From assembly GCF_002245355.1 (NCBI RefSeq), contig NZ_NOWF01000001.1:124001-188000 (forward strand): a stretch of 64,000 nt of DNA. Reading direction: 5' to 3'. The DNA comes from Paludifilum halophilum. Lineage in GTDB: Bacteria; Bacillota; Bacilli; Thermoactinomycetales; DSM-45169. Both the position numbers and the translations under genes were made by a program. The notes below the pieces were generated by a model. It was not told the DNA's origin. It did not search any database and saw nothing but the letters and a program-made list of their open reading frames with translations. Below, one piece after another: positions 32,063 to 39,646 of this stretch (positions are counted from its first letter, which is position 1; each line of letters starts with the position of its first letter).

Positions 32063-33445
32063 TTATCCGTTTCCTTTCCGCCGCAGTTGTTTCACGACTT
32101 TTTCCAGCTTTATTTTTCGTGAAGCTTTGAAGTAGATATAGGAGCCGGGAGGAGCGAATCGCCGGATATGGGCGGCGGCCGGGAAACGGTGGGGAAGGGA
32201 ACAGACGTTTTCAGAGGGATAGCCTTTGGCGATTGCCGTGCGGGCGATCTGTACCGCCCGGGGGCCGATCGTCAAAAGCCGGTCCGGATTCAGTTTGGCA
32301 ACGGCGACCCCGACTCGGCGGTGGGCGGAAGAAGAGAAAAGACCCAATTCATGCATGTCTCCCAAAACAGCGACACTGACATTTTCCTTGGCCATCCGTT
32401 TTAATACCTGCAGTCCGGCGGTCATCGAAGTCGGATTGGCGTTGTATGCATCGTTGATCAGAGTGTAATTCCGGATTCCGCGGATGCGTTGCAACCGCAT
32501 ATGGGGAGAGGAATACGTTTGTAATCCTCTTTGAATATCGGGTATGGGAATACCCAGGTGTTTACCGACGGCGATGGCGGCTAAAGCGTTATATACGTTG
32601 TGCTTTCCCCAAGTTGGAATATGAAACCGATCCGGACCCACTCGAAAATGCATCCCGTCTTCGAGAAAGCGAATCTTTTTGGCCCGAACCGTGGCCGGAT
32701 GACGGATGCCAAAAGTGAGGATCCGTCCGCGGAACTGCTGAGTCCGGAGCCGTTGGGAACCGGGATCATCCGCGTTCAGAATCAGGGTTCCCCCGGGAGA
32801 CAGGCCATCCACCAGTTCCTGTTTGGCCCGGACCACATTGTCGAGAGAATTGCCCAAGCTGCCGACATGTGCCTCCCCCACATTGGTAACTACACCGACC
32901 TCAGGCCGAGTGTACTGACATTGCCTGCGTATATTGCCGAGGCTGGACATGCCCATCTCCAGAACGGCCACCCGGTGACGTTTTTTTAAGCGCATCAGGT
33001 TTCCCGGAAGACAAGACGCAATATTATTGTTGGCATAAGACTTCATCGTCGGATACTTTTGAGCCAGGATAGCGGCTGTCATTTCTTTCGTCGTGGTTTT
33101 GCCGGCACTGCCGGTAATCCCGATAAACAAGGCGTCGGATCGGTTCCGCTGCCAAAGGGCCAACCGCCAAACCGCCTGTTTCGTATCGGGAACGACAATC
33201 AGCGGACATTTTTGGGGGACCGACCGCCTCCATCCCGGAGAAACAATCACCCTTGCGCAGGACTGGTGTTTCAATTCATGCAATTGGCGTCGAATGGATT
33301 CATTTTCTTTAGCAAAAAAGACGACACCGGAACGCAAATACTTGGTATTTCCGTAAACTGCGTGACGAACGGGGGCCCGCGGTTGTCCCCGAACGAGAGA
33401 TCCTCCGATCAACCGGGCCAGCTGACCGAACCGAATGGGAAACAA
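32063..33445 (-). CDS. MurF-like Mur ligase, second paralogue
   Basis: A Mur ligase with GSAGKTTTKEM, VAVLEMGMSSLGNI, TNVGEAHVGSLGNSLD, HNVYNALAAIAVG and NDAYNANPTSM, the full set of MurF landmarks. It ends IYFKASRKIKLEKVVKQL, closely echoed in the first copy. The open frame reaches ATG 33469, but GAGGTG lies 6 bases before TTG 33443-33445 (reverse), giving 460 residues, close to the 461 predicted for the first copy. Housekeeping MurF makes the pentapeptide precursor; two such copies beside spore-polysaccharide genes suggest another acceptor or a spore-stage role. This is inference. It converges on the rfb operon. Confidence 0.85.
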   Translation of the reverse strand: MFPIRFGQLARLIGGSLVRGQPRAPVRHAVYGNTKYLRSGVVFFAKENESIRRQLHELKHQSCARVIVSPGWRRSVPQKCPLIVVPDTKQAVWRLALWQRNRSDALFIGITGSAGKTTTKEMTAAILAQKYPTMKSYANNNIASCLPGNLMRLKKRHRVAVLEMGMSSLGNIRRQCQYTRPEVGVVTNVGEAHVGSLGNSLDNVVRAKQELVDGLSPGGTLILNADDPGSQRLRTQQFRGRILTFGIRHPATVRAKKIRFLEDGMHFRVGPDRFHIPTWGKHNVYNALAAIAVGKHLGIPIPDIQRGLQTYSSPHMRLQRIRGIRNYTLINDAYNANPTSMTAGLQVLKRMAKENVSVAVLGDMHELGLFSSSAHRRVGVAVAKLNPDRLLTIGPRAVQIARTAIAKGYPSENVCSLPHRFPAAAHIRRFAPPGSYIYFKASRKIKLEKVVKQLRRKGNG

Positions 33446-33634
33446 AGCGTTCACCTCACGATCCATCATCCATCCAACGCTTGTGCTCTTAGGATCAGGG
33501 TATGCTTGTCATGCGGCAAGCGTTCTGGGTGGGAAACTGACAAGATATTCGCCAAATCCCTGGCCTCATAGGCAAAGGGAGTTTCCATCCTCTCCGAGCG
33601 TTCATATGTTGTGCGTGACCGGAGGTGTGATGGC

Positions 33635-34174
33635 GTGAAGGAACAAAAAGGAGTAACTCTATGGTTGACAGGATTGTCCGGAGCCGGGAAAACGACGATC
33701 GCTTGCATTCTGGAACAGAAATTGAAGGAACGGGGACTCCGCGTGGAACGGTTGGACGGGGATGTCGTTCGAACCCATCTGACAAAAGACTTGGGTTTCT
33801 CCAAAGAGGACCGCTGTGAGCACATCGAGCGGGTCACCTATGTGGCGGAGTTGCTCACGCGCCACGGCGTGATCGTATTGGCCTCCTTTATATCCCCTTA
33901 TCGTTCCATGCGCGCATACAGCCGAAAGCGGATTTCTTCCTTTGTCGAAGTCTATGTCCATTGTCCTCTGGAAGAATGTATCCGCAGGGATGTCAAGGGC
34001 TTGTATGAAAAGGCGATGAAGGGAGGAATCCCCTGTTTTACAGGGATCAATGACCCCTATGAAGCCCCGGAAAATCCCGATCTCACGGTCAACACCCAGG
34101 AGGAGACACCGGAGGAAAGTGCCGAGCGGGTGCTCCGCCATCTGGAATGCGAGGGATGGGTGAGCGGGGGGTGA
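33635..34174 (+). CDS. cysC: Adenylyl-sulfate (APS) kinase
   Basis: 179 residues. The P-loop GLSGAGKT is at residues 13-20, and FISPYRSMRAYSRKR and NPDLTVNTQEETPEES are family signatures. The enzyme phosphorylates APS to PAPS. GTG 33635 follows GGAGGTG; an upstream frame to 33611 is not needed. It stands alone: no ATP sulfurylase (sat) or PAPS reductase (cysH) is next to it, unlike the B. subtilis cysH operon. Lying between a MurF-like gene and a decayed ABC gene at the end of a glycan locus, it may supply PAPS for sulfation, but no sulfotransferase is visible in the window. Confidence 0.88.
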   Translation: MKEQKGVTLWLTGLSGAGKTTIACILEQKLKERGLRVERLDGDVVRTHLTKDLGFSKEDRCEHIERVTYVAELLTRHGVIVLASFISPYRSMRAYSRKRISSFVEVYVHCPLEECIRRDVKGLYEKAMKGGIPCFTGINDPYEAPENPDLTVNTQEETPEESAERVLRHLECEGWVSGG

Positions 34175-34280
34175 TTCAGGCAAAAACACTTGCCGGTCGC
34201 TCTCTGGGATTCGAAGTTGAGGCCCTTTGTCTCATAGTTTTGATTTTTCACCCGCCCATGTTACAATTTAGCAGTAAACG

Positions 34281-34316
34281 GACATCCCCCGCTTAACTGG
34301 TGAAGCGGGGGATGTC
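34281..34316. terminator. Strong hairpin after cysC, without a T-run
   Basis: A 14-bp perfect stem (GACATCCCCCGCTT / AAGCGGGGGATGTC, 8-base loop). Neither strand has a T tract next to it, so it is a weak candidate terminator or another RNA structure, 23 bases before the ABC pseudogene. Confidence 0.5.
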
Positions 34317-34338
34317 GTGTAAGGAAAGAGTGAAAAAA

Positions 34339-34811
34339 TGGACGTTTTGGAATTGGAGGGAGTCTCTAAAAAATCGGTACCCGGGAAATCGTGGACGGAT
34401 TATGTATGCGAGTCGGTGAAGGGGAAGTGTACGGATTTCTCGGACCCAACGGTGCCGGCAAAACCACTACCATTCGCATGATTGTCGGCTTGATCCATCC
34501 GACACCCGGGACGATCCGGATTATGGGCCATGATGTGCAAAAAGAGCGTAAACAGGCCATGGCCCATGTAGGGACCATCGTGGAAAACCCGGAGACCTAT
34601 CCGTATCTACAGGATGGAAAAATCTGATCCACTATGCGCGACTGGCAGGGTTGAATTGAAAGAAGCAGGTGTATCCGATTTGTTGGAATCCACTCGGACC
34701 GTTTCTTTTCGTGTGCGCGATCCGGCGCATGCATTAGGGGAAGGGGTCACCGCGGAAGAACGGGAACCTGGAATCATTCAAACCCATCTGGAAGAAGAAG
34801 CGGTTCCGTAA
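34339..34811 (+). pseudogene. Decayed ABC transporter ATPase (BcrA-like)
   Basis: The gene starts [11 protein letters not shown], loses frame in a six-A run (34368-34373), and continues in the next frame as an intact Walker A region ([20 protein letters not shown]), then [15 protein letters not shown] second shift near 34618 leads into [12 protein letters not shown], a stop, and finally a C-terminal fragment (KEAGVSDLLESTRTVSFRV). The signature and Walker B region is deleted. The pieces fit a bacitracin/lantibiotic-type export ATPase. No permease gene remains. The winged-helix gene converging on it may once have regulated it. Confidence 0.75.
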
Positions 34812-34822
34812 CGCATAAGACA

Positions 34823-34859
34823 ATCAAGCGGCTCCTTGGAAGGGCGGGGCCGCTTTGAT
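34823..34859 (-). terminator. Terminator after the winged-helix gene
   Basis: ATCAAGCGGC and GCCGCTTTGAT form a 10-bp stem that overlaps the last base of the gene; it could serve both strands. Confidence 0.55.
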
Positions 34860-35209
34860 CATTCACCGGAAGCGTTTCGTCTGTCGCTGTTGGCTCCTTG
34901 TTTCCGGATGGCCTCGTGAATCGCCTCCAGCCGATTCCAGTGGTTTTCTACAGCCGCTTTGCCCTCGGAGGTGATCCGGATGGTCGTCTGGGGGATTTTT
35001 TTACGGACAAAATGTTTGTCAATAGCGATAAGACCTCCTTTTTCCAATTTGGTGAGATGGCAGGACAAATTGCCTTTGGTTAACCCGGTCAGCTCCTGTA
35101 AGAAGAGAAATTCAGCCAAGGTACACGCGGACAGGGCCGTCAGGATGGAGAGGCGGGCCGGCTCGTGAATCAATTTGTCCAATCGCGCTAATTCCTTATA
35201 GGGCAACAT
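34859..35209 (-). CDS. Winged-helix transcriptional regulator (ArsR/MarR-like)
   Basis: 116 residues. The start ARLDKLIHEPARLSILTALS is the classic opening of single-domain winged-helix regulators, followed by LTGLTKGNLSCHLTKLEKGG as recognition helix and IRITSEGKAAVENHW as wing and dimer helix. ATG 35209 (reverse) lies 9 bases after AAGGGGG; an open frame upstream to 35434 crosses the promoter and a terminator and is not coding. Consensus promoter elements lie at 35252-35280. Such regulators commonly control adjacent ABC exporters, and the neighbouring ABC gene is now a pseudogene. Confidence 0.85.
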   Translation of the reverse strand: MLPYKELARLDKLIHEPARLSILTALSACTLAEFLFLQELTGLTKGNLSCHLTKLEKGGLIAIDKHFVRKKIPQTTIRITSEGKAAVENHWNRLEAIHEAIRKQGANSDRRNASGE

Positions 35210-35251
35210 GGGTGAATTCCCCCTTGATTCGAAATCTTTTCTTTCTTCCTT

Positions 35252-35280
35252 ATTATAAGATGGAGAATCATCCATATCAA
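35252..35280 (-). promoter_or_regulatory. SigA promoter of the winged-helix gene
   Basis: Minus strand: TTGATA (35280-35275), 17 bases, TATAAT (35257-35252), about 40 bases before the start codon. Confidence 0.8.
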
Positions 35281-35334
35281 CAACTGGTTTATATAACAAA
35301 CCATAATCCCTTTTTTCCTCAGATCTCTCCGAAT

Positions 35335-35371
35335 AAAGGCGGACAGCCCGTACCACGGACTGTCCGCCTTT
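35335..35371 (-). terminator. Terminator downstream of the DUF896 gene
   Basis: A 12-bp perfect stem (AAAGGCGGACAG / CTGTCCGCCTTT) with a 13-base loop; T residues follow on either strand. Confidence 0.75.
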
Positions 35372-35426
35372 TAAAAAGCAAAGAAATCGGCAGAAATCGA
35401 AAGGGGGAATCTGGTATACTGGAAAC

Positions 35427-35446
35427 GAGCGCACACGTGTGCGCTC
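35427..35446. promoter_or_regulatory. Perfect 20-bp palindrome of unknown function
   Basis: GAGCGCACACGTGTGCGCTC is its own reverse complement. It begins 8 bases after an extended -10-like TGGTATACT on the plus strand and lies 24 bases past the DUF896 stop. It has no T-run and no loop, which suits a protein-binding site better than a terminator. Confidence 0.5.
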
Positions 35447-35470
35447 AATCCTTAATGATTCGGTTCGGGG

Positions 35471-35659
35471 TTACTTTTCATCCTCGTCTACCCATCGAAT
35501 CCGGTTTACCTGTTCTTTTACGGAACCGCGAATCGCTTGGAGATATTTTTCCCGAAGCCGGGCCTGCTCCTTCTTCTCCTCAGGAGTCAGCCCTTCGGCT
35601 TTTTGCTTGCGGGCCAACTCATTGATTCGCTGAATCATTTCATCCGTGATCACACTCAT
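35471..35659 (-). CDS. DUF896 family protein (YnzC-like)
   Basis: 62 residues, two helices: MIQRINELARKQKAEGLTPE, then EEKKEQARLREKYLQAIRGS, ending QVNRIRWVDEDEK. This is the DUF896 pattern exactly; the family is small, acidic-basic and uncharacterised, and in B. subtilis ynzC is in the lexA-yneA region. ATG 35659 (reverse) lies 4 bases after AAGGAGGAG. There is no lexA here. It stands alone between a terminator and the M42 peptidase gene on the other strand. Confidence 0.88.
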   Translation of the reverse strand: MSVITDEMIQRINELARKQKAEGLTPEEKKEQARLREKYLQAIRGSVKEQVNRIRWVDEDEK

Positions 35660-35785
35660 CACTCCTCCTTTTGTCACTCTAGCGGAAAGGCCGGTGCTAC
35701 GCAAGCCGGGAGAAAAGGATGAAATCCGCAGGAGAAAAACACGGAAGCTTTACGCCCAATACATAGGAAGATGGAGTGTTGCGAG

Positions 35786-36853
35786 ATGGTTCAATGGAAA
35801 CGGTTCGAGGAACTGACGCAGACCCCTGGTGTCCCGGGGGATGAAGGGGAAGTCCGGCGCATTCTCCGCCGGTATATCGATCAGTGTACCGATAAGTCCG
35901 TCCAAGACAATCTGGGCAGTCTATTCGGTGTTCTCCGGGGGGATCCGGATGGTCCCCGGGTACTGGTTGCCGGTCATATGGATGAAGTCGGTTTTATCGT
36001 CACCCGTGTGACAGACCGGGGCTTTCTGAAGTTTCAACCCCTCGGCGGATGGTGGAGTCAGGTGATGATGGCTCAGCGAGTTCAGATTGTGACCCAATCC
36101 GGCCGACGAATCCCTGGAGTGATCGGCTCGACACCTCCCCATCTCCTTAAGGAAGAATCTCGAAAAAAGCCGGTGGACGTGTCGGAAATGTTTATCGATA
36201 TCGGGGCGGACAGCGAAGATGAAGTAAAACAATTAGGCATCGTACCCGGCGATTCGGTGACACCTTCATTTCCCTTCATTGAAATGGCGGGGGGCCGCAG
36301 GCTGATGAGTAAAGCCTGGGACAATCGATTCGGGTGCGGATTGGCTCTGGAATTGCTGGAAGATTTGAAGGGGATCGACCATCCCAATATCCTTTATTCC
36401 GGAGCAACGGTGCAGGAAGAAGTGGGATTGCGGGGAGCAGTAACCGCTGCCAACCGGGTTCGCCCCGATGTCTTCTTCGCAGTGGATGCCGGTCCGGCGG
36501 GGGATACGCCGGGCGTTACCGACGGTTTCGGTGAACTGGGAAAAGGGGTTGTGATCCGTCTATTCGACCGGTCCATGATTCCCCTGCCGGGTATGAGGCA
36601 GTTTTTGATCGAGACGGCTGAAAAAGAAGGTATTCCCTATCAATTTTTCGTTTCACAGGGAGGGACGGATGCCGGGGCGGTTCATCGTTCCGGGACAGGA
36701 GTTCCTTCGGCAGCCGTGGGGATTTGCGCCCGGTATATCCATTCCCATGCCACAGTGGTAGATAAAGAGGACATCGAGGCGGCCAAACGCTTTTTGTCTG
36801 CCGTGGTGCGACGCTTGGACCGGGAGACACTGGATGCCATCAGAAAGGGCTAA
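35786..36853 (+). CDS. M42 family metallopeptidase (glutamyl aminopeptidase type, YsdC/FrvX)
   Basis: About 355 residues. A co-catalytic two-metal aminopeptidase: VAGHMDEVGFIV carries the first histidine and aspartate, AWDNRFGCGLALELL the bridging aspartate, ATVQEEVGLRGA the general-base glutamate pair, and VSQGGTDAGAVH and HSHATVV complete the site. These cytoplasmic enzymes form large tetrahedral assemblies and remove N-terminal residues from peptides. I place the start at ATG 35786 (MVQWKRFEEL); ATG 35771 is in frame 5 codons earlier. A terminator follows. Confidence 0.92.
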   Translation: MVQWKRFEELTQTPGVPGDEGEVRRILRRYIDQCTDKSVQDNLGSLFGVLRGDPDGPRVLVAGHMDEVGFIVTRVTDRGFLKFQPLGGWWSQVMMAQRVQIVTQSGRRIPGVIGSTPPHLLKEESRKKPVDVSEMFIDIGADSEDEVKQLGIVPGDSVTPSFPFIEMAGGRRLMSKAWDNRFGCGLALELLEDLKGIDHPNILYSGATVQEEVGLRGAVTAANRVRPDVFFAVDAGPAGDTPGVTDGFGELGKGVVIRLFDRSMIPLPGMRQFLIETAEKEGIPYQFFVSQGGTDAGAVHRSGTGVPSAAVGICARYIHSHATVVDKEDIEAAKRFLSAVVRRLDRETLDAIRKG

Positions 36854-36860
36854 CCCGGAA

Positions 36861-36889
36861 AAACCCGGACCGGAGTCCGGTCCGGGTTT
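36861..36889 (+). terminator. Terminator after the M42 peptidase gene
   Basis: A 13-bp perfect stem AAACCCGGACCGG / CCGGTCCGGGTTT with a 3-base loop; C follows the Ts. Confidence 0.8.
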
Positions 36890-36919
36890 CGGTTCTATCG
36901 GGGAAGGAGGTTGACTTCG

Positions 36920-37837
36920 ATCAGGTACCCGATTCATCCGATGCATTTTACCGAACTATTGGACGGGGTTTTCCGAGTTCTAAGATCCCGATTTACTGTT
37001 TTTCTTCCGATTGCCCTTATCTTTATGGGCACTGGCCCATTTTTGATGGACCTTTCTTCCCGGCTGGTTTTCCAACCGGGAAGATGGACGGGAGTCGCGG
37101 AAGGCGCCTTCTTTTTACTCGCTCTGCTGATCTATAGTTTCTCCTTCCTTGTATTGCAACCGCTTCTGTCTGCGGCGGCGGCGGGTACGACTTCCTACTC
37201 CCTTCGGAAAGAACGACTCACTTTGCGTGAAGCGCTGAAAATAGCCGGCAGACACAGCGGCCCGTCGATTGCCGCTTGGTTATTCCTGTGGATTCTTATT
37301 GCGGGGGGATGGATCATCCTGGCCGGCCTCCTGTTCGTCCCGGCCGTCCTAGCCCGAATGGCCGGAGCGGGAGAATGGATCTTCGGATTGGGGGCCTTTA
37401 TCTTTTTCCCAGCAGCGGGGGCTTTTTTTCTTTTCATCATGACCCGTTTTTTTCTGATCATCCCGGTGATTGTGGAGGAGAAAACGGCGATCTTCGGTGC
37501 GATGAAGCGCAGTTGGCAGCTGACCCGCTCCTCCTTCTGGAGAACGATGTCTTTGATGATTGTATTGGGATTGCTCACTTTTTCTTATCAGTTTGTCGTT
37601 TCAATATTGTCCCAGTCTCTGTTCATTCCGGAATGGCCATGGGTTCTCCATGGGCCGATCTCTCTTTTTATGACCGTTTTTTATTGTATTCCGCAGGTAC
37701 TGCCTCCCATTCTGGCTACCCTTATTTATTTCGACCGGCGCTGCCGATATGAAGCGATGGACTTGCAAGCCGAAATCGATGGCTGGAATGGGGAATCGGC
37801 ACTGCCGCCCCTGTCGAAAGAGAGGTGGCCATCGTGA
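36920..37837 (+). CDS. Polytopic membrane protein heading the MoxR/DUF58 operon
   Basis: About 305 residues with six hydrophobic segments and a soluble C-terminal tail. The start (RYPIHPMHFTELLDGVFRVL) resembles membrane proteins found beside MoxR-DUF58 genes in Bacillales; no function is assigned. The start is unusual: AAGGAGG at 36904-36910 directly abuts TTG 36911, which cannot be used, while ATC 36920 lies at the ideal 9 bases; ATG 36941 has no site. An AUC start is therefore likely. The stop overlaps the DUF4129 gene by 4 bases. Confidence 0.65.
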   Translation: MRYPIHPMHFTELLDGVFRVLRSRFTVFLPIALIFMGTGPFLMDLSSRLVFQPGRWTGVAEGAFFLLALLIYSFSFLVLQPLLSAAAAGTTSYSLRKERLTLREALKIAGRHSGPSIAAWLFLWILIAGGWIILAGLLFVPAVLARMAGAGEWIFGLGAFIFFPAAGAFFLFIMTRFFLIIPVIVEEKTAIFGAMKRSWQLTRSSFWRTMSLMIVLGLLTFSYQFVVSILSQSLFIPEWPWVLHGPISLFMTVFYCIPQVLPPILATLIYFDRRCRYEAMDLQAEIDGWNGESALPPLSKERWPS

Positions 37838-38469
37838 CGCCGGATTACCGAGAAGCTCGGAAGCAGTTATCGGAGATCCTGGAAGAAGAGGAGTTTTCCC
37901 AGCAGGAACAGTTGCAAGGATGGCTGGAAAAGGTAGGTTCTCTTTTTCATTCATTGGATGAAGGAGTCCAGAGGTGGCTGGAAAGTATGTTGGGAGTGGA
38001 AGACCCTCGGTTGGGTTGGTTTTTTCCTCTCCTCATGGCGACGCTTTTGGGGTTTTTGCTTTGGTGGGTCGGAAGACGCATGGTATTTAGTCCACGGGAG
38101 ACAAAGAAAAGCTCATCCGCGTTTCATCCGGACCCGAAAACCACCGAATCCGGATGGGATCTCGGAGAGAGGATGGCCCGTACGGGGCAATATCGGGAAG
38201 GGATCCGCTGTCTATTCCGGGGTGTACTGGAAAGCCTCGAAAGCCAAGGGGTTCTTCGCCGCTCCGACTCCAAGACCAACCGGGAATACCGGGATGAAGT
38301 GCGGCGAAAACAGCCGGATCTGTCGGAGATGTTTACCTCTCTCGTCCTCCGGTTTGAGCGTGTCTGGTACGGAATGAATCAGGCAAACGAAGAGGACTTC
38401 CGGGAATTTTATCAACTTTCCCATCAACTGGTCTGCGCAAGAGGAGGTGGGTCGCGTGAAAATCACTAG
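37834..38469 (+). CDS. DUF4129 domain membrane protein
   Basis: 211 residues: a cytoplasmic or external N-terminal helix rich in acid residues (YREARKQLSEILEEEEF), one membrane helix (FFPLLMATLLGFLLWWVG) and a C-terminal DUF4129 domain (TGQYREGIRCLFRGVLESLE, then SKTNREYRDEV and REFYQLSHQL). DUF4129 proteins accompany MoxR ATPases and, often, transglutaminases. GTG 37834 overlaps the preceding stop and follows GAGAGGTGG. The stop runs 14 bases into the next gene. Function unknown. Confidence 0.78.
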   Translation: MTPDYREARKQLSEILEEEEFSQQEQLQGWLEKVGSLFHSLDEGVQRWLESMLGVEDPRLGWFFPLLMATLLGFLLWWVGRRMVFSPRETKKSSSAFHPDPKTTESGWDLGERMARTGQYREGIRCLFRGVLESLESQGVLRRSDSKTNREYRDEVRRKQPDLSEMFTSLVLRFERVWYGMNQANEEDFREFYQLSHQLVCARGGGSRENH

Positions 38470-39646
38470 AGGCGTCCTTGTTCTCCTCATCTCTGTGATC
38501 GTCATCGGTCTCTTGGGATGGTTGGTTGCTTTTCTTCCTGCTTCCTACCCCAGCTATTCAAGTGAAAGCCCCGCTCAGGACGGAGTCAAGGGAGTTTACC
38601 GCCTGTTCAAGGAGAGGGGTGTGGAGGTTGCCCGTTGGGAGAATCATTGGGGTGACCTTCCCGATGATCAGGGCCATGTCCTCTTTATCGTTGCGCCGGA
38701 ACAATTTCTGATCCCGGAAACCGCTCGAGATCGGCTACTCCGATGGGTGAGTCGGGGAAATGTCGTTGTGTTGTGGGCCGATCCTGCCGATCCGATGGTC
38801 ACCGAATTGGGATTTATCGGCGAATCGGGGGATGGAAAGGAGAAGAGAGCTCGCATGGAACCGGTGGCGGCGGGCTGGCTCAAGGATGTCCGAAGTCTGT
38901 ATTTCCCCCGAGACTTTCGTCTGTCCGACTATGTTGAACTGGATGACAGCTGGAAAGACACCGATGGGATCCGTCGGATGGGCCGCTTGAATACGGGAAA
39001 AGGGTCGATCTATTATATCCCTGATCCCGAAATGATTACCAATCGTTATATTGAGCAGGCGGATAACCTGGCTTTGCCTCTTTACTTTGCTTCTTTGGCG
39101 GATACAAAGGTCTGGTTTGACGAAGGTGTGCACAAGGGTGCCTTATCCGTTTCAGGCAACAGGGAAGAAGACACTCCGTCTTCTCCGTGGCAGTTGTTGT
39201 CGGGAGAGGCGTGGTTACTGATCTTTCAGGGGACGGGACTTTTTCTGCTGTGGCTCTTTTGGCGGGGAAAACGGTTTGCCGCACCCCGTCAGGAAACGGT
39301 CACCGAAGTTCGGACTTCCGATGAGTATATAGAGGCGATGGGCGGCCTGTATCAATGGGCGGGGCTGGGAAGGGAATCCCTTTCGATTCAGTTGGATGGC
39401 CTGTTGAAAGAGGCGGCCAAACATTTTGGACTTCCCGGGAACGCTTCCCGCATGGACACGATTCGCTGGACCCGCCGTTTCCTCGGTGATGAAAAAGCCC
39501 GTCGGCTGGAGCGTTTAATCGAAGAAGTCGAGCAAGCTCCTTCCAAGGTGAAGGGAAGAAAACTGATTCGATTGAGCCGGGAAATCCAGGAGATGAGGGA
39601 GGAGATTGCGGAATGGAAAACAGCACCGTCCACACAAATCACATAG
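38456..39646 (+). CDS. DUF4350 domain membrane protein
   Basis: 396 residues with an N-terminal membrane anchor (GVLVLLISVIVIGLLGWLVAF), an extracellular DUF4350 domain (SSESPAQDGVKGVYRLFKERGVEV, LRWVSRGNVVVLWADP), a second membrane helix (EAWLLIFQGTGLFLLWLFW) and a basic cytoplasmic tail. DUF4350 resembles a ThuA/GATase fold without known catalysis. GTG 38456 follows AGGAGGTGGG. It overlaps the DUF4129 gene at its start and the MoxR gene by 34 bases at its end, so the operon is tightly coupled. Confidence 0.8.
   Translation: MKITRGVLVLLISVIVIGLLGWLVAFLPASYPSYSSESPAQDGVKGVYRLFKERGVEVARWENHWGDLPDDQGHVLFIVAPEQFLIPETARDRLLRWVSRGNVVVLWADPADPMVTELGFIGESGDGKEKRARMEPVAAGWLKDVRSLYFPRDFRLSDYVELDDSWKDTDGIRRMGRLNTGKGSIYYIPDPEMITNRYIEQADNLALPLYFASLADTKVWFDEGVHKGALSVSGNREEDTPSSPWQLLSGEAWLLIFQGTGLFLLWLFWRGKRFAAPRQETVTEVRTSDEYIEAMGGLYQWAGLGRESLSIQLDGLLKEAAKHFGLPGNASRMDTIRWTRRFLGDEKARRLERLIEEVEQAPSKVKGRKLIRLSREIQEMREEIAEWKTAPSTQIT

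Noticed and set aside
34175-34338. Intrinsic terminator at 34281-34316 as certain end of cysC
   Set aside because: The hairpin is strong but has no T-run on either strand, so it was listed only with moderate confidence.
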